Counted from the stretch's first letter, positions 54,871 to 63,906 are shown. The stretch: 64,000 nucleotides of DNA from an uncultured Clostridium sp. (GCA_900538475.1 UPYT01000014.1:23232-87231), one strand, 5' to 3'. The notes: generated by a model from the letters alone, not told the origin. Numbers and translations: made by a program.

Positions 54871-56165
54871 CTGCGGTGACAGGTATCAACTGGGGGGATG
54901 AAGGGAAAGGACGGGTTATTGATCTGCTGGCAGAGCGGGCGGATATTGTCGTGCGTTACCAGGGGGGAAATAATGCCGGGCATACGGTCGTAACCAAACA
55001 GGGAAAATTTATTCTGAATCTGCTACCATCCGGGATTCTTCATCCCAATGTGGTGTGTGTTCTTGCGGATGGTATGGTAGTTGATTTAGAGCATCTCTCC
55101 AATGAAATTGCCGATATTCGCGGCAAAGGGGTGTCTGTAACACCTCAAAATTTCAAACTGTCCGCTCGTGCAACCATCTCCATGCCGTGGCATCGGATAC
55201 AAGATGATTTGGAGGAAGAACGTCTTGCGCAGAGCGGAGTTGCTTTCGGCTCTACTCGCAGGGGAATTGCTTATGCCTACAGCGATAAGTATCGAAAAAA
55301 AACATTGCGTTTAGGTGATCTGCTTCATTTAGATGAGCCATATATACAGGTTCGTCTAAAAACCATGCTGGAAGCAAAAAATTTGGAACTGGCAGGCTGC
55401 TATCATCAGGAGCCAATGTCTTATCCGGCCCTGCTTGCCTGGTGCCAGAAGCAGGCAAAGGAGTTTTTACCCTATATCTGTGATACCGGAAATTATTTGG
55501 ATACAGCGTTATCGTCAGGAAAACAGATTGTTTTGGAAGCGCAGCTTGGCGCTATGCGTGATATTGACTATGGCATTTTCCCCTACACTTCCAGTTCTAC
55601 AACGATTGCGGCCTATGGGCCGATTGGAGCGGGAATTCCTGGCGTGCAGCCTGACCATGTGGTCGGTGTGTTAAAGGCTTATTCAACGTGCGTTGGTGCA
55701 GGCCCATTTGTGGCCGAGAACGCTATGCCTGAAGAATGGAAGGAATCCCTGCGCAAGGCCGGCGGTGAATATGGCGCTGCAACAGGCCGCCCACGCCGGG
55801 TTGGGCCATTTGATGCGGTTGCAAGCCGGTACGGCCTAAAATGCCAACGCGCTGACAAAATCGCATTGACTAAGTTAGACGTACTCAGTTATATGCAGGA
55901 AATTCCCATCATTACGGGATATTTGTACAAAGGCAAAGAAACAGACACCTTTGTTCCTACGGAAAATCTGGAAGAATATCAACCGGTTATCAGCTTCATT
56001 CCCGGCTGGAAACAGGACATTTCCGCTTGCCGTCGCTGGGAGGAACTGCCGGATGCTGCAAAAAATTATATCAAAACGCTGGAAAAATTACTTGATCACG
56101 AGATCCAGTTTATCTCTGTCGGCGCAAAGCGCGAAGAATATCTGATAAAGGGGGAATGGCTGTGA
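54864..56165 (+). CDS. purA: Adenylosuccinate synthase (clostridial variant)
   Basis: Joins IMP and L-aspartate with GTP to adenylosuccinate, the first step from IMP to AMP. 433 aa. The catalytic [16 protein letters not shown] keeps the Asp of the usual WGDEGKGK. The IMP loop NNAGHTVV and [17 protein letters not shown] are present. It differs from the common bacterial form in [15 protein letters not shown] (usual TTGRGIGPAYEDK) and [13 protein letters not shown] (usual EGAQGTLLDIDFG). I recall this variant from other clostridia, so it is probably a lineage form rather than a lost function. The gene overlaps argG by 7 bases and pyrB by 10. Confidence 0.92.
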   Translation: MLTAVTGINWGDEGKGRVIDLLAERADIVVRYQGGNNAGHTVVTKQGKFILNLLPSGILHPNVVCVLADGMVVDLEHLSNEIADIRGKGVSVTPQNFKLSARATISMPWHRIQDDLEEERLAQSGVAFGSTRRGIAYAYSDKYRKKTLRLGDLLHLDEPYIQVRLKTMLEAKNLELAGCYHQEPMSYPALLAWCQKQAKEFLPYICDTGNYLDTALSSGKQIVLEAQLGAMRDIDYGIFPYTSSSTTIAAYGPIGAGIPGVQPDHVVGVLKAYSTCVGAGPFVAENAMPEEWKESLRKAGGEYGAATGRPRRVGPFDAVASRYGLKCQRADKIALTKLDVLSYMQEIPIITGYLYKGKETDTFVPTENLEEYQPVISFIPGWKQDISACRRWEELPDAAKNYIKTLEKLLDHEIQFISVGAKREEYLIKGEWL

Positions 56166-57109
56166 GACACCTGATTGAACCAACCGATTTCAATGACGAT
56201 GAAACGATGGCAGTCCTGGATTTGGCTGATCGAATTGCCGCCGCTCCGGAGATGTATGCGCATGTGGCTGACGGCAAAAAGCTGGCGACCTTATTTTATG
56301 AACCCAGTACGAGAACCCGGCTTTCTTTTGAATCTGCCATGCTAAGTCTGGGCGGGCAGACGCTCGGCTTCTCCGGAGCAGAACAGTCCAGTGCAACCAA
56401 AGGAGAAACGGTTGCTGATACAGCTCGCGTAGTCAGCTGCTATTCCAATATTATAGCTATGCGCCACCCAAAAGAAGGTGCTCCGCTTCGCGCTTCCATG
56501 TTTTCCAAAGTTCCTGTCATAAATGCTGGTGACGGAGGCCATAATCATCCTACACAAACTTTAATTGATTTGCTGACGATTCGCCAGCGCATGGGACGGT
56601 TGGATCATCTGACCGTTGGTTTTTGCGGTGATCTGAAGTTCGGCCGGACAGTGCATTCTTTGGTCAACAATCTTGTTCGTTTTTTAGGAAATCAGTTTTA
56701 TTTTATCTCGCCAGAGGAACTTCGCATTCCCGAATATTTGAAGGAGGATACATTGCACCCGGCAAATTCCTTATATTGGGAGGTCAGCAGTTTGGAGGAC
56801 ACACTCCCTAAGCTGGATGTGTTATATATGACCAGAGTGCAGAAAGAACGTTTTTTTAATGAGGAAGATTACATTCGGCTAAAGAGCATCTACACGCTTG
56901 ACCCTGAAAAAATGAAATTGGCTAGGCCGGATATGCCTGTGTTGCATCCACTGCCTCGTGTCGATGAAATTACTCGGACGGTAGATGATGATCCCCGTGC
57001 CGCTTATTTTGATCAGGTGCAGAATGGCGTTTATGTTCGCATGGCACTAATTATGGCTCTGTTGGGAATTGCCGATCCTGTGACTGGAGAGAAGGTGTTA
57101 AAATGCTGA
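56156..57109 (+). CDS. pyrB: Aspartate carbamoyltransferase catalytic subunit
   Basis: Condenses carbamoyl phosphate and L-aspartate to carbamoyl-aspartate, the committed step of pyrimidine synthesis. 317 aa. The carbamoyl-phosphate loop is [14 protein letters not shown] (Ser51-Arg54). [17 protein letters not shown] and [19 protein letters not shown] are intact. The start ATG overlaps purA by 10 bases and the stop overlaps pyrI in ATGCTGA. No other pyr gene but pyrI is nearby, unlike the usual clostridial pyr clusters. Confidence 0.96.
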   Translation: MAVRHLIEPTDFNDDETMAVLDLADRIAAAPEMYAHVADGKKLATLFYEPSTRTRLSFESAMLSLGGQTLGFSGAEQSSATKGETVADTARVVSCYSNIIAMRHPKEGAPLRASMFSKVPVINAGDGGHNHPTQTLIDLLTIRQRMGRLDHLTVGFCGDLKFGRTVHSLVNNLVRFLGNQFYFISPEELRIPEYLKEDTLHPANSLYWEVSSLEDTLPKLDVLYMTRVQKERFFNEEDYIRLKSIYTLDPEKMKLARPDMPVLHPLPRVDEITRTVDDDPRAAYFDQVQNGVYVRMALIMALLGIADPVTGEKVLKC

Positions 57110-57528
57110 AGGTAGAACCCATTCAAAATGGTGTGGTTATTGACCATATCCCCGCTGGGCGCGGTATGGAAATTTACCGGCTGCTCCATCTGGAGAGCAA
57201 ACATCAGGCGGTTGCGCTGCTGCAATCTGTGCGCAGTGAGAAATATGGAACAAAAGATCTGATTAAGATCGAAGGTTCAAACCTTCCGGAGCGGCTGGAG
57301 ATTTTAGGCTATCTGGATCGGCGAATTACACTAATCTATATCAAAGACGGAGTAGTGGAGCGAAAATGTCAGCCTGATATGCCAGAGATATTGCGAAATG
57401 TGGTTAAATGCACAAACCCACGATGTATTACCAGTATTGAGGCAGGATGCGACCATATTTTCAAACTGTCTCCTTCTGGGAAGTACCGCTGCCTTTACTG
57501 TAATCAGGAACTGCCGGTACAGAGGTGA
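57103..57528 (+). CDS. pyrI: Aspartate carbamoyltransferase regulatory subunit
   Basis: Binds CTP or ATP and regulates PyrB in the holoenzyme. 141 aa. The zinc domain has Cys103, Cys108, Cys130 and Cys133 ([19 protein letters not shown]), matching the four ligands of E. coli PyrI. The effector domain starts [18 protein letters not shown]. It overlaps pyrB by 7 bases. It allows feedback control of one of the aspartate-using enzymes. Confidence 0.96.
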   Translation: MLKVEPIQNGVVIDHIPAGRGMEIYRLLHLESKHQAVALLQSVRSEKYGTKDLIKIEGSNLPERLEILGYLDRRITLIYIKDGVVERKCQPDMPEILRNVVKCTNPRCITSIEAGCDHIFKLSPSGKYRCLYCNQELPVQR

Positions 57529-57534
57529 TACCAT

Positions 57535-57927
57535 ATGGATTTTTCTGCATACGAAAAAGGCAATCCTTTTATGTCTTATAACCATATTCAAATATGCAAA
57601 GTTGACCCGGATTGCTGTGTGGTAAAGGTAAACTTGGTTGCCGAATCTATGAATCTTCATGGACACGTACATGGAGGATTGTTATATGCAATGGCAGATT
57701 GCGTGGCGGGAATTTTTGCCAGAATGGATGGTAGAGATTATGTAACGCAAAGCGCACATATCAATTTCCTGCATAACGTACAGTCAGGGACAATCTTTGC
57801 AAAAGCTGAAATCATAAAGCGCGGTAAGCACATGGCTTACTTTCATATCAGCATTACCGATCAAGATGATCATCTTCTTTGTGATGGTATGGTTGATATG
57901 TATTGTATTTCAGGATGCCAAACATAG
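57535..57927 (+). CDS. PaaI-type hotdog thioesterase
   Basis: A 130-aa hotdog-fold protein of the PaaI/COG2050 type, which hydrolyses acyl-CoA thioesters. The signature is NLHGHVHGGLLYAMADCVAG (His-Gly-Gly loop followed by the catalytic Asp). The ATG is 6 bases after pyrI, so it belongs to the operon. No link to aspartate is obvious. The role is open. Confidence 0.82.
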   Translation: MDFSAYEKGNPFMSYNHIQICKVDPDCCVVKVNLVAESMNLHGHVHGGLLYAMADCVAGIFARMDGRDYVTQSAHINFLHNVQSGTIFAKAEIIKRGKHMAYFHISITDQDDHLLCDGMVDMYCISGCQT

Positions 57928-57997
57928 TCAGGCTTCTGCTATTTTGAGAATACATACATAGAGGTATCTTTAGTTATACATCAAGGAGTGAACACAT

Positions 57998-58819
57998 TTG
58001 CATGGAATTATAAAATGCCAGCATCAGGGACAAATGTCCGAATCTTTCCCAACTGTCGCATTTTTGTCAATATCAGGCGGCCTGCAAGATGCCTATACCT
58101 ATGTGTTCCGGGGCAAGGTGTTCGCCAATGCTCAGACCGGGAATATCGTATTACTTAGTCAAAACATCTGTGAGCGTAATTGGTTGCAGAGCGCACACTA
58201 CTTTGTTCCGTTGGCAGCATTTGCAATAGGCATCATTGTTGCAGAGCAGATACGGGGAAAATATCAGAATGTGCAGAATATCCACTGGAGGCAGATTGTC
58301 CTGCTACTGGAAATGATTCTGCTGTTTTTGGTAAGCTTTCTTCCGCAAAGTCTTGATATGCTGGCTAATGCACTGGTATCTTTTTCCTGCGCTATGCAGG
58401 TGCAGACATTCCGAAAGGTGAATGGTTACGCGTTTGCCAGCACCATGTGTATCGGAAATATGCGTAGCGGCATGGAAGCACTTTCTGCATACATCAGAAC
58501 ACATGATAGAAATGTTTTAGGGAAAGCTTTGCGCTATTGGGAAATCATTTTCCTATTTGCTGTTGGCGCTGGAATCGGCGGTCAATTTGTTGTTCTGTTC
58601 GGAGCGCATACGATCTGGTTTTCCTGCCTGCTTCTATTGGTCAGTTTTTGCCTGATGTTTATCAGAGAAGAAATGAAAGAACACCCGGAAATTAGCGTCG
58701 AGGAAGAAACGATACAGAAAGATCTGTGGGACATTGAAAAGCAGATAAAGAATATAGGTCACCAGGTCGGGGAAGATATATCGGTTATGAAATCACCGCA
58801 TAATAAAGATTCTCAATAA
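57998..58819 (+). CDS. DUF1275 (YoaK-like) membrane protein
   Basis: A 273-aa membrane protein with about six hydrophobic segments. The family features are FLSISGGLQDAYTYVFRGKV, FANAQTGNIVLL and RKVNGYAFASTMCIGNMRSG. No function is established. The start is TTG 57998, 9 bases after AAGGAG; an ATG at 58034 is an alternative. 70 bases separate it from the thioesterase. It ends at a bidirectional terminator. Confidence 0.83.
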   Translation: MHGIIKCQHQGQMSESFPTVAFLSISGGLQDAYTYVFRGKVFANAQTGNIVLLSQNICERNWLQSAHYFVPLAAFAIGIIVAEQIRGKYQNVQNIHWRQIVLLLEMILLFLVSFLPQSLDMLANALVSFSCAMQVQTFRKVNGYAFASTMCIGNMRSGMEALSAYIRTHDRNVLGKALRYWEIIFLFAVGAGIGGQFVVLFGAHTIWFSCLLLLVSFCLMFIREEMKEHPEISVEEETIQKDLWDIEKQIKNIGHQVGEDISVMKSPHNKDSQ

Positions 58820-58825
58820 CAAATT

Positions 58826-58869
58826 AAATCGCGGCGTCGAATGAATAAAACTCCGACGTCGCGATTTTT
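58826..58869. terminator. Bidirectional terminator
   Basis: AAATCGCG-G-CGTCG (58826-58839) pairs with CGACG-T-CGCGATTT (58854 onward). T runs follow on both strands. It separates the plus-strand aspartate operon from the minus-strand methionine unit. Confidence 0.82.
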
Positions 58870-58879
58870 ACAGAAAAAT

Positions 58880-59998
58880 TTAGCCCCAGACTTCCTCAGC
58901 AATCTCTTTAACCAGCGCCAGTTTCGCCCATTGCTCTTCTTCAGTCAGCTTATTGCCGATCTCGCAGGAAGCAAAACCGCACTGCGGGCTGAGATACAAC
59001 CTGTCAAGAGGGATGTACTTTGCAGCTTCATGGATTCGGGCAATCACGGCCTCTTTATTCTCCAACTGCGGCTGCTTTGTGGTAATCAGTCCGAGAACCA
59101 CTTTCTGTCCGCTTCCGATTTTTGCAAGAGGCGCAAAGCCACCGGAGCGTTCATCATCAAACTCCAGATAATAGGCACTTACATTTTCTTCGCCGAACAA
59201 AACGTCGGCCACGGAGTCATAGGGGCCACTGCTGGCATAAGTTGAATGGTAATTGCCCCTGCAGACATGGGTGGTGATGTTCATCCCCTCTGGCGCTCCG
59301 TTAATCACCTGGTTGTTAATATCTTTATAGGCATTCTGGACGGCCAAAAGCCCTTCTTTCGTTGCGGCGTGCATTTCCTGTCCATTTTTATCCGCCAGCA
59401 TTCCCCATGTGCAATCGTCAAACTGCACATTCCTGCAGCCTGCATCGTACAGCTGATGCAGTACAGCAATGTAAGCCTGTGCAATGTCGTCCATCAGCGG
59501 CTTGGCAGAACTGTAAAAGGCCTCTGTGTGTTTTCTGGCAAAGGGCATCCAGAATTGTGCCAGCGTCTGAGCAGGGGCGGGGATTGTCTGTTTTGCTATA
59601 GTCTTTTCGTCCTCCAGCGCCTTCACATACCGAAAATGATCCACAAAGGGATGCTCACCGGACAATCCGATCCTGCCGGTCACAAAAGTATCATCGATCA
59701 TCGCCGCCTCTCCGTGGAAGGGAAGGCCGGTGTTCGTTTTCTTATGGCCGACGCCGTCGAATCCCCACATAAAATCCAGATGCCAGGTAGCGCGGCGGAA
59801 CTCGCCGTCAGTAATAACATGGTATCCGGCCGCTTTCTGCTTCGCCACCAGTTCGGTAATGCACTGATCCTCCACAGCTTTGAGCTGATCGGCGGTAATG
59901 GCTCCTGCTTCATAATCGGCGCGGGCCTTTTTCAGTTCTGCCGGACGAAGAAAGCTGCCCACGTAGTCGTAACGGAACGGTGCGTATAAATTACTCAT
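58880..59998 (-). CDS. MetE C-terminal-domain paralogue (YxjG/YxjH-like)
   Basis: A 372-aa protein related to the catalytic half of cobalamin-independent methionine synthase. Zinc ligands appear in NITTHVCRGNYHS and LYLSPQCGFAS. The N-terminal part is FRYDYVGSFLRPAELKKARA. Such single-domain proteins in Bacillus lie in the methionine/SAM regulon; their methyl donor is uncertain. It follows metE with no gap (one base), so it is co-transcribed with it. Confidence 0.88.
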   Translation of the reverse strand: MSNLYAPFRYDYVGSFLRPAELKKARADYEAGAITADQLKAVEDQCITELVAKQKAAGYHVITDGEFRRATWHLDFMWGFDGVGHKKTNTGLPFHGEAAMIDDTFVTGRIGLSGEHPFVDHFRYVKALEDEKTIAKQTIPAPAQTLAQFWMPFARKHTEAFYSSAKPLMDDIAQAYIAVLHQLYDAGCRNVQFDDCTWGMLADKNGQEMHAATKEGLLAVQNAYKDINNQVINGAPEGMNITTHVCRGNYHSTYASSGPYDSVADVLFGEENVSAYYLEFDDERSGGFAPLAKIGSGQKVVLGLITTKQPQLENKEAVIARIHEAAKYIPLDRLYLSPQCGFASCEIGNKLTEEEQWAKLALVKEIAEEVWG

Positions 59999-59999
59999 A

Positions 60000-62282
60000 T
60001 CAAATGTCTCCTTTGCATTCGTTTCTTATATTTTTCGCCGCCTGGACCATATTTTTCAAACTGGCAACGGTTTCGGTTTCCCCTCTGGTTTTTAATCCGC
60101 AGTCTGGGTTGACCCATAAATGATCTGCCGGGATCTTGTCCAGCATCAGCCGGAGGGCGGCTTCAATTTCTTCTACACTCGGAATGCGGGGGGAATGGAT
60201 GTCGTAGACGCCGGGACCCACCTCCGTTTCAAAATGATGCGCCATCAGGCTGTCCAGAATCGTAAGTTTGGAACGGGACGCCTCAAAGGTAATCACATCG
60301 GCGTCCATTGCGTCGATTTCCGGGATAATGTCCTCAAACTCGCTGTAGCACATATGGGTGTGAATCTGCGTTTCCGGTTTTACCTTTGCGTGGCAGAGAC
60401 GGAATGCCTTGATCGCAAAGTTCAGATAGTCGCTATGCCAGTCGGCGCGGCGGAGCGGCAGCTTTTCCCGGAGCGCGGCTTCGTCAATCTGAATAATACG
60501 GACGCCTGCAGCTTCCAGTTCCAGAACCTCTTCCCGGATTGCAAGGCCGATCTGATACATCATCTCCTGCGTGGAAATATCTTCTCTGGGGAACGACCAG
60601 TTCAAAATCGTGACTGGTCCTGTCAGCATTCCCTTCACATCCTTATCCGTCAGGGAATTGGCATAACGGATATAATCGGTAGTAATGGACTTCTTGCGTT
60701 TGACGTCCCCGAACACAATCGGCGGCTTTACGCCCCGTGTACCGTAAGACTGTACCCAACCGCCTATGGTAAACACATAACCAGACAGATTTTCGCCAAA
60801 AAATTCCACCATGTCGTTGCGTTCAAATTCGCCATGCACCAAGACATCCAGACCAATGTTTTCCTGTAAAGCGATGCAATCCCGGATGAATCCCTTTGCA
60901 TTATTTCGGTATTCTTCTTCGCTGATTTCGCCTTTTCGGAATTTTGTTCGGTTCTGCTTGACTTCCTTTGTCTGCGGGAAAGAGCCAATCGTTGTCGTGG
61001 GCAGCAGCGGGAGATTCAGCAGTTCTTTCTGCGTTGCCTGCCGTTCCTTTCTGGGCACCCTGCGGGTAAAATCCGATTCAGTAAGTGCCGCAACCTGTTT
61101 CTGTACCTCTGTGTCGGTTCTCAGCTCACTGGTTTGGAACAGTTCCTGATTTTGCAGATAGCGCCGGTCACAGGAATAGTCTGCAAGTTCAGCCAGGCAG
61201 CAAAGCTCACGCAGTTCATCCAGCTTTTCATACGCAAAGGAAAAATGCCGGATAATTTCGGTGGAAAGCTGCGGCTCATTCTTTACAGTATACGGCACAT
61301 GGAGCAGGGAGCAGGATGTACTGAGTACAATGTGGTCACAGCAGCTTTTCAAACCGGCGATTCGCTCCAGTACGTCTTTATAATTAGTACGCCAGATGTT
61401 TTTCCCATTTACAAGTCCCGCAAACAGGATTTTATCCTTCGGGAAACCGTTTGCTGCTACAAGTGCTGCGGTCTGCTTTCCTTCCACAAAGTCAAGGCCA
61501 ATGCCGTCAAAGGGCAGTTCACATAGCTGCCGGTAACAATCCCGCACATCGCCAAAATAAGTTTGGAGCAGCACCTTCACTGTGCCTTTTTGTTCCAGCA
61601 GCGTTTGGTACAGCTTGCGGAAAAGGGCAACATCCCCCATTGTTAAATCCATGACCAGATACGGCTCGTCAACTTGCAGCCATTCCACGCCGTTTTCTCC
61701 ACACCGCTTCAAAATATCTGCATAGGCAAACAGAATATCATCTACAAAATCAGTGGCGGATTTATTGCCGGTACAGCGGGCCAGCTTCAAAAAGGTAAAC
61801 GGTCCGGCGACCACGGGCTTTGTCTGAATGCCCAGAGAACGCGCCTGATGAAAGCCATCCAGAAAAGCATCTGAGCGGAGCTTCAACTCCATATCATCAT
61901 CCAGCTCTGGTACCATGTAGTGGTAGTTCGTATTGAACCACTTTTTCATGGTAAATGCTTTGACATCTCCCTGCGCCCCCTGATACCCACGGGCCATGGC
62001 AAAGTATGTGTCTATATCGGAAAGCCTCAGATCGGCATACCGCCTTGGAATGGCGTTCAGCATATAAGCGGTGTCCAGCATCCCGTCATAAAGGGAAAAA
62101 TCATTGGACGGGATAAAGCCGGCACCTGCGTCCCTCTGGCGTGTCCACTGCTCCATTCTCTGCTGAGAGACAACCCGTTTCAACTCATCGGCATCTATTT
62201 CGCTGCGAAAATACGCTTCTGTTGCGAACTTTAATTCTCGGTGGATCCCGATACGCGGAAATCCAATAATTGAATAGTCCAT
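60000..62282 (-). CDS. metE: Cobalamin-independent methionine synthase
   Basis: Transfers the methyl group of 5-methyltetrahydrofolate (polyglutamate) to homocysteine without B12. 760 aa, in two barrel domains. The catalytic zinc ligands are in QIHTHMCYSEFEDI (about residue 645) and WVNPDCGLKTRGE (about 730). The start is YSIIGFPRIGIHRELK. The frame opens upstream to 62411, but the ATG at 62282 follows GAGGAGG and gives the normal length. It has its own promoter and LysR-type site upstream, and lies downstream of a B12 riboswitch. The two controls fit an enzyme needed only without B12. Confidence 0.96.
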   Translation of the reverse strand: MDYSIIGFPRIGIHRELKFATEAYFRSEIDADELKRVVSQQRMEQWTRQRDAGAGFIPSNDFSLYDGMLDTAYMLNAIPRRYADLRLSDIDTYFAMARGYQGAQGDVKAFTMKKWFNTNYHYMVPELDDDMELKLRSDAFLDGFHQARSLGIQTKPVVAGPFTFLKLARCTGNKSATDFVDDILFAYADILKRCGENGVEWLQVDEPYLVMDLTMGDVALFRKLYQTLLEQKGTVKVLLQTYFGDVRDCYRQLCELPFDGIGLDFVEGKQTAALVAANGFPKDKILFAGLVNGKNIWRTNYKDVLERIAGLKSCCDHIVLSTSCSLLHVPYTVKNEPQLSTEIIRHFSFAYEKLDELRELCCLAELADYSCDRRYLQNQELFQTSELRTDTEVQKQVAALTESDFTRRVPRKERQATQKELLNLPLLPTTTIGSFPQTKEVKQNRTKFRKGEISEEEYRNNAKGFIRDCIALQENIGLDVLVHGEFERNDMVEFFGENLSGYVFTIGGWVQSYGTRGVKPPIVFGDVKRKKSITTDYIRYANSLTDKDVKGMLTGPVTILNWSFPREDISTQEMMYQIGLAIREEVLELEAAGVRIIQIDEAALREKLPLRRADWHSDYLNFAIKAFRLCHAKVKPETQIHTHMCYSEFEDIIPEIDAMDADVITFEASRSKLTILDSLMAHHFETEVGPGVYDIHSPRIPSVEEIEAALRLMLDKIPADHLWVNPDCGLKTRGETETVASLKNMVQAAKNIRNECKGDI

Positions 62283-62316
62283 AATGTGTCCTCCTCGGGT
62301 ATGATCGTTCTTTTTC

Positions 62317-62345
62317 AGTATACCTGCGGGAAAGGGTTCTGTAAA
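62317..62345 (-). promoter_or_regulatory. metE promoter
   Basis: On the minus strand: TTTACA (62340-62345), 17-base spacer, TATACT (62317-62322). Predicted start near 62310, about 28 bases before the metE ATG. Confidence 0.8.
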
Positions 62346-62355
62346 ATACGGAAAA

Positions 62356-62396
62356 GCAGCGGTTTGCCATAGATTGAATCTATAGCAGACCGCTAC
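62356..62396 (-). promoter_or_regulatory. LysR-type operator in a hairpin upstream of metE
   Basis: The palindrome ATAGATT-G-AATCTAT (62369-62383) contains T-N11-A and is centred at 62376, about 66 bases upstream of the predicted metE start. It resembles the streptococcal MtaR MET-box TATAGTTTSAAACTATA. It lies in a longer inverted repeat (AGCGGT.../ACCGCT). Read on the minus strand, this larger hairpin is followed by CTTTTCC and could also end the upstream LysR transcript. Confidence 0.7.
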
Positions 62397-62407
62397 TTTA
62401 TGTTCTG

Positions 62408-63316
62408 TCATTCCTGTGCGGAAGCATATCGTTTCAGAGCTTCGATATACAGAGTTCCAAATTTACCCGGTCCGACCTTGCTGTGAGTGATGTAGCCGAT
62501 TTCCATGTAATCATCCACAGCAAGGGGGACAGCAACAATATTTTTCCCATTTAGTTCTTCGTTGATAACGCCGCTGCAAATGGTGTACCCGTTCAGACCA
62601 ATCAGGAGATTGAACAGCGTGGCCCGGTCAGAAACCATAATGTCTTTCTTGCTTTCCAACGTACTTAAAATTTCCTCAGAGAAGTAGAAGGAATTGTGTT
62701 CTCCCTGCTCATAGGACAATCTCGGATAGGTTGCCAGCTCATCCAATTCAACAATTTTCTTCTTTGCCAGAGGACTGAACGTACTGACAAAAACGTGAGG
62801 CTTTGCGATAAATAAACGATGAAATTTCAAATCATTTTCCCGCATGGTCTTGCGCAGGACAGCTTCATTGAAACTATTAAGGTAAAGCACACCCACCTCG
62901 CTTCGCAGCTTTGCCACATCTTCAATCAACTCATAGGTCTGCGTTTCACGGATGCGGAAGTCGTATTCTTCACCGCCATACTGTTTCAAAAGCTCAACAA
63001 ATGCTTCTACCGCAAAAGAATAATGCTGCGTGGACACACAGAACTGATGCTTGACAGGGGTCTTCCCTAAGTATCGTTCTTCAATCAGATTTGTCTGTTC
63101 AATCACTTGACGGGCATATCCTAAAAATTCTTCTCCCTCCGCCGAAAGCAGGATGCCTTTATTGGTACGTTTGAAAATAGTAATTCCCAGTTCATTTTCC
63201 AGTTCCTTGATTGCGGAAGTCAGGCTGGGCTGGGCGATATAAAGCTGTTTTGCCGCCTCGCTGATCGTTCCGGCCGCAGCAACCGTCACAATGTATTTCA
63301 GTTGTAAAAGGGTCAT
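62408..63316 (-). CDS. LysR-type regulator of metE (MetR/CysB-like)
   Basis: A 302-aa LysR protein. The winged helix is GTISEAAKQLYIAQPSLTSA, with IFKRTNKGILLSAEGEEFLG after it; an effector domain follows. It lies between the Cys-rich gene (four-base overlap) and metE. The LysR-type palindrome upstream of metE is its likely target. It is transcribed with the B12-riboswitch-led unit, so its own level should fall when B12 is present. Confidence 0.87.
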   Translation of the reverse strand: MTLLQLKYIVTVAAAGTISEAAKQLYIAQPSLTSAIKELENELGITIFKRTNKGILLSAEGEEFLGYARQVIEQTNLIEERYLGKTPVKHQFCVSTQHYSFAVEAFVELLKQYGGEEYDFRIRETQTYELIEDVAKLRSEVGVLYLNSFNEAVLRKTMRENDLKFHRLFIAKPHVFVSTFSPLAKKKIVELDELATYPRLSYEQGEHNSFYFSEEILSTLESKKDIMVSDRATLFNLLIGLNGYTICSGVINEELNGKNIVAVPLAVDDYMEIGYITHSKVGPGKFGTLYIEALKRYASAQE

Positions 63317-63609
63317 TCGTCATCCTCCTGATCTGGATATGGAATTGCCGCAAGGATTTCTCCATAGCGTTCCGTAATTACACCATAATTCTCCCGCAGA
63401 TGGGGAAACAGACAGCGGCTGCAGTCCTTGTATCCGTTGGGAAGGTAGGCAAACTTTCCGCCGCAGCGATCTCCCAATACATACAGAGGGCAATAGCAGA
63501 ATAGGCAATTAAAATTTTCCGGGTCGGCACCCTTATGGCAGGGGAAATATTCACATTCCCGGTTGCAGAAATAAGCATAGTGCTTATTTTCCCAATACTG
63601 ATTACGCAT
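63313..63609 (-). CDS. Cysteine-rich small domain protein
   Basis: A 98-aa protein with ten cysteines in a family pattern (YFCNRECEYFPCHKG; NFNCLFCYCPLYVLGDRCGG; KDCSRCLFPH) typical of the Cys-rich small domain often found near cobalamin genes; metal or cluster binding is likely. The ATG at 63609 follows AAGGAG by about 8 bases. It is the first gene behind the B12 riboswitch, which supports a link to cobalamin. The longer upstream frame is not used. The function is unproven. Confidence 0.85.
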   Translation of the reverse strand: MRNQYWENKHYAYFCNRECEYFPCHKGADPENFNCLFCYCPLYVLGDRCGGKFAYLPNGYKDCSRCLFPHLRENYGVITERYGEILAAIPYPDQEDDE

Positions 63610-63712
63610 GAAAAGACTCCTTGCAAAAAAGGGATTTATTTTATACATAGGAACCGTAAGAAAAAAGCGCATCCAAACAGACACGCTCAACAAAGCACAG
63701 CTTCCTGCGCCT

Positions 63713-63744
63713 AAAAAACGTGCTTCCGGTTCCGGCAGAAGCAC
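63713..63744 (-). terminator. Riboswitch-controlled intrinsic terminator
   Basis: On the minus strand GTGCTTC (63744-63738) pairs with GAAGCAC (63726-63720). The inner CCGG/CCGG also pairs. GTTTTTT follows. It lies just behind the cobalamin aptamer, so B12 binding probably favours termination before the Cys-rich gene. Confidence 0.83.
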
Positions 63745-63749
63745 CATAC

Positions 63750-63850
63750 GCTCCCACGTATCTGACTTACCTTTCCCTCAGGAAAGTTTCACAGTGACCG
63801 ACTCGCCGGGACTTGCACCCGATTCCATGTTCCGTCTTTGCGGATGGAGC
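63750..63850 (-). promoter_or_regulatory. Cobalamin (B12) riboswitch aptamer
   Basis: Read on the minus strand. The closing stem P1 is GCTCC (63850-63846) with GGAGC (63754-63750). The core holds GGAATCGGGTGCAAGTCCCG, GGTCACTGTGA, a CTTTCC...GGAAAG hairpin and AAGTCAGATACG. These correspond to the conserved P3-P6 core and the AGYCAGGANAC end of B12 riboswitches. An intrinsic terminator follows. It heads the Cys-rich/LysR/metE unit. The choice between adenosyl- and other cobalamins is open. Confidence 0.88.
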
Positions 63851-63877
63851 GATATGATGATTCAATTTTCATCTATC

Positions 63878-63906
63878 ATTATAATCCAAACACATAACGT
63901 TGTCAC
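63878..63906 (-). promoter_or_regulatory. Promoter of the riboswitch-led unit
   Basis: On the minus strand GTGACA (63901-63906), 17-base spacer, TATAAT (63878-63883). The RNA would begin near 63871, just before the aptamer. Confidence 0.78.

Noticed and set aside
54864..56165. PurA as a PurZ-like enzyme for modified DNA
   Set aside because: Length is that of full PurA and the catalytic Asp in GDEGKG is kept, whereas PurZ replaces it. The sequence differences fit a clostridial PurA variant.
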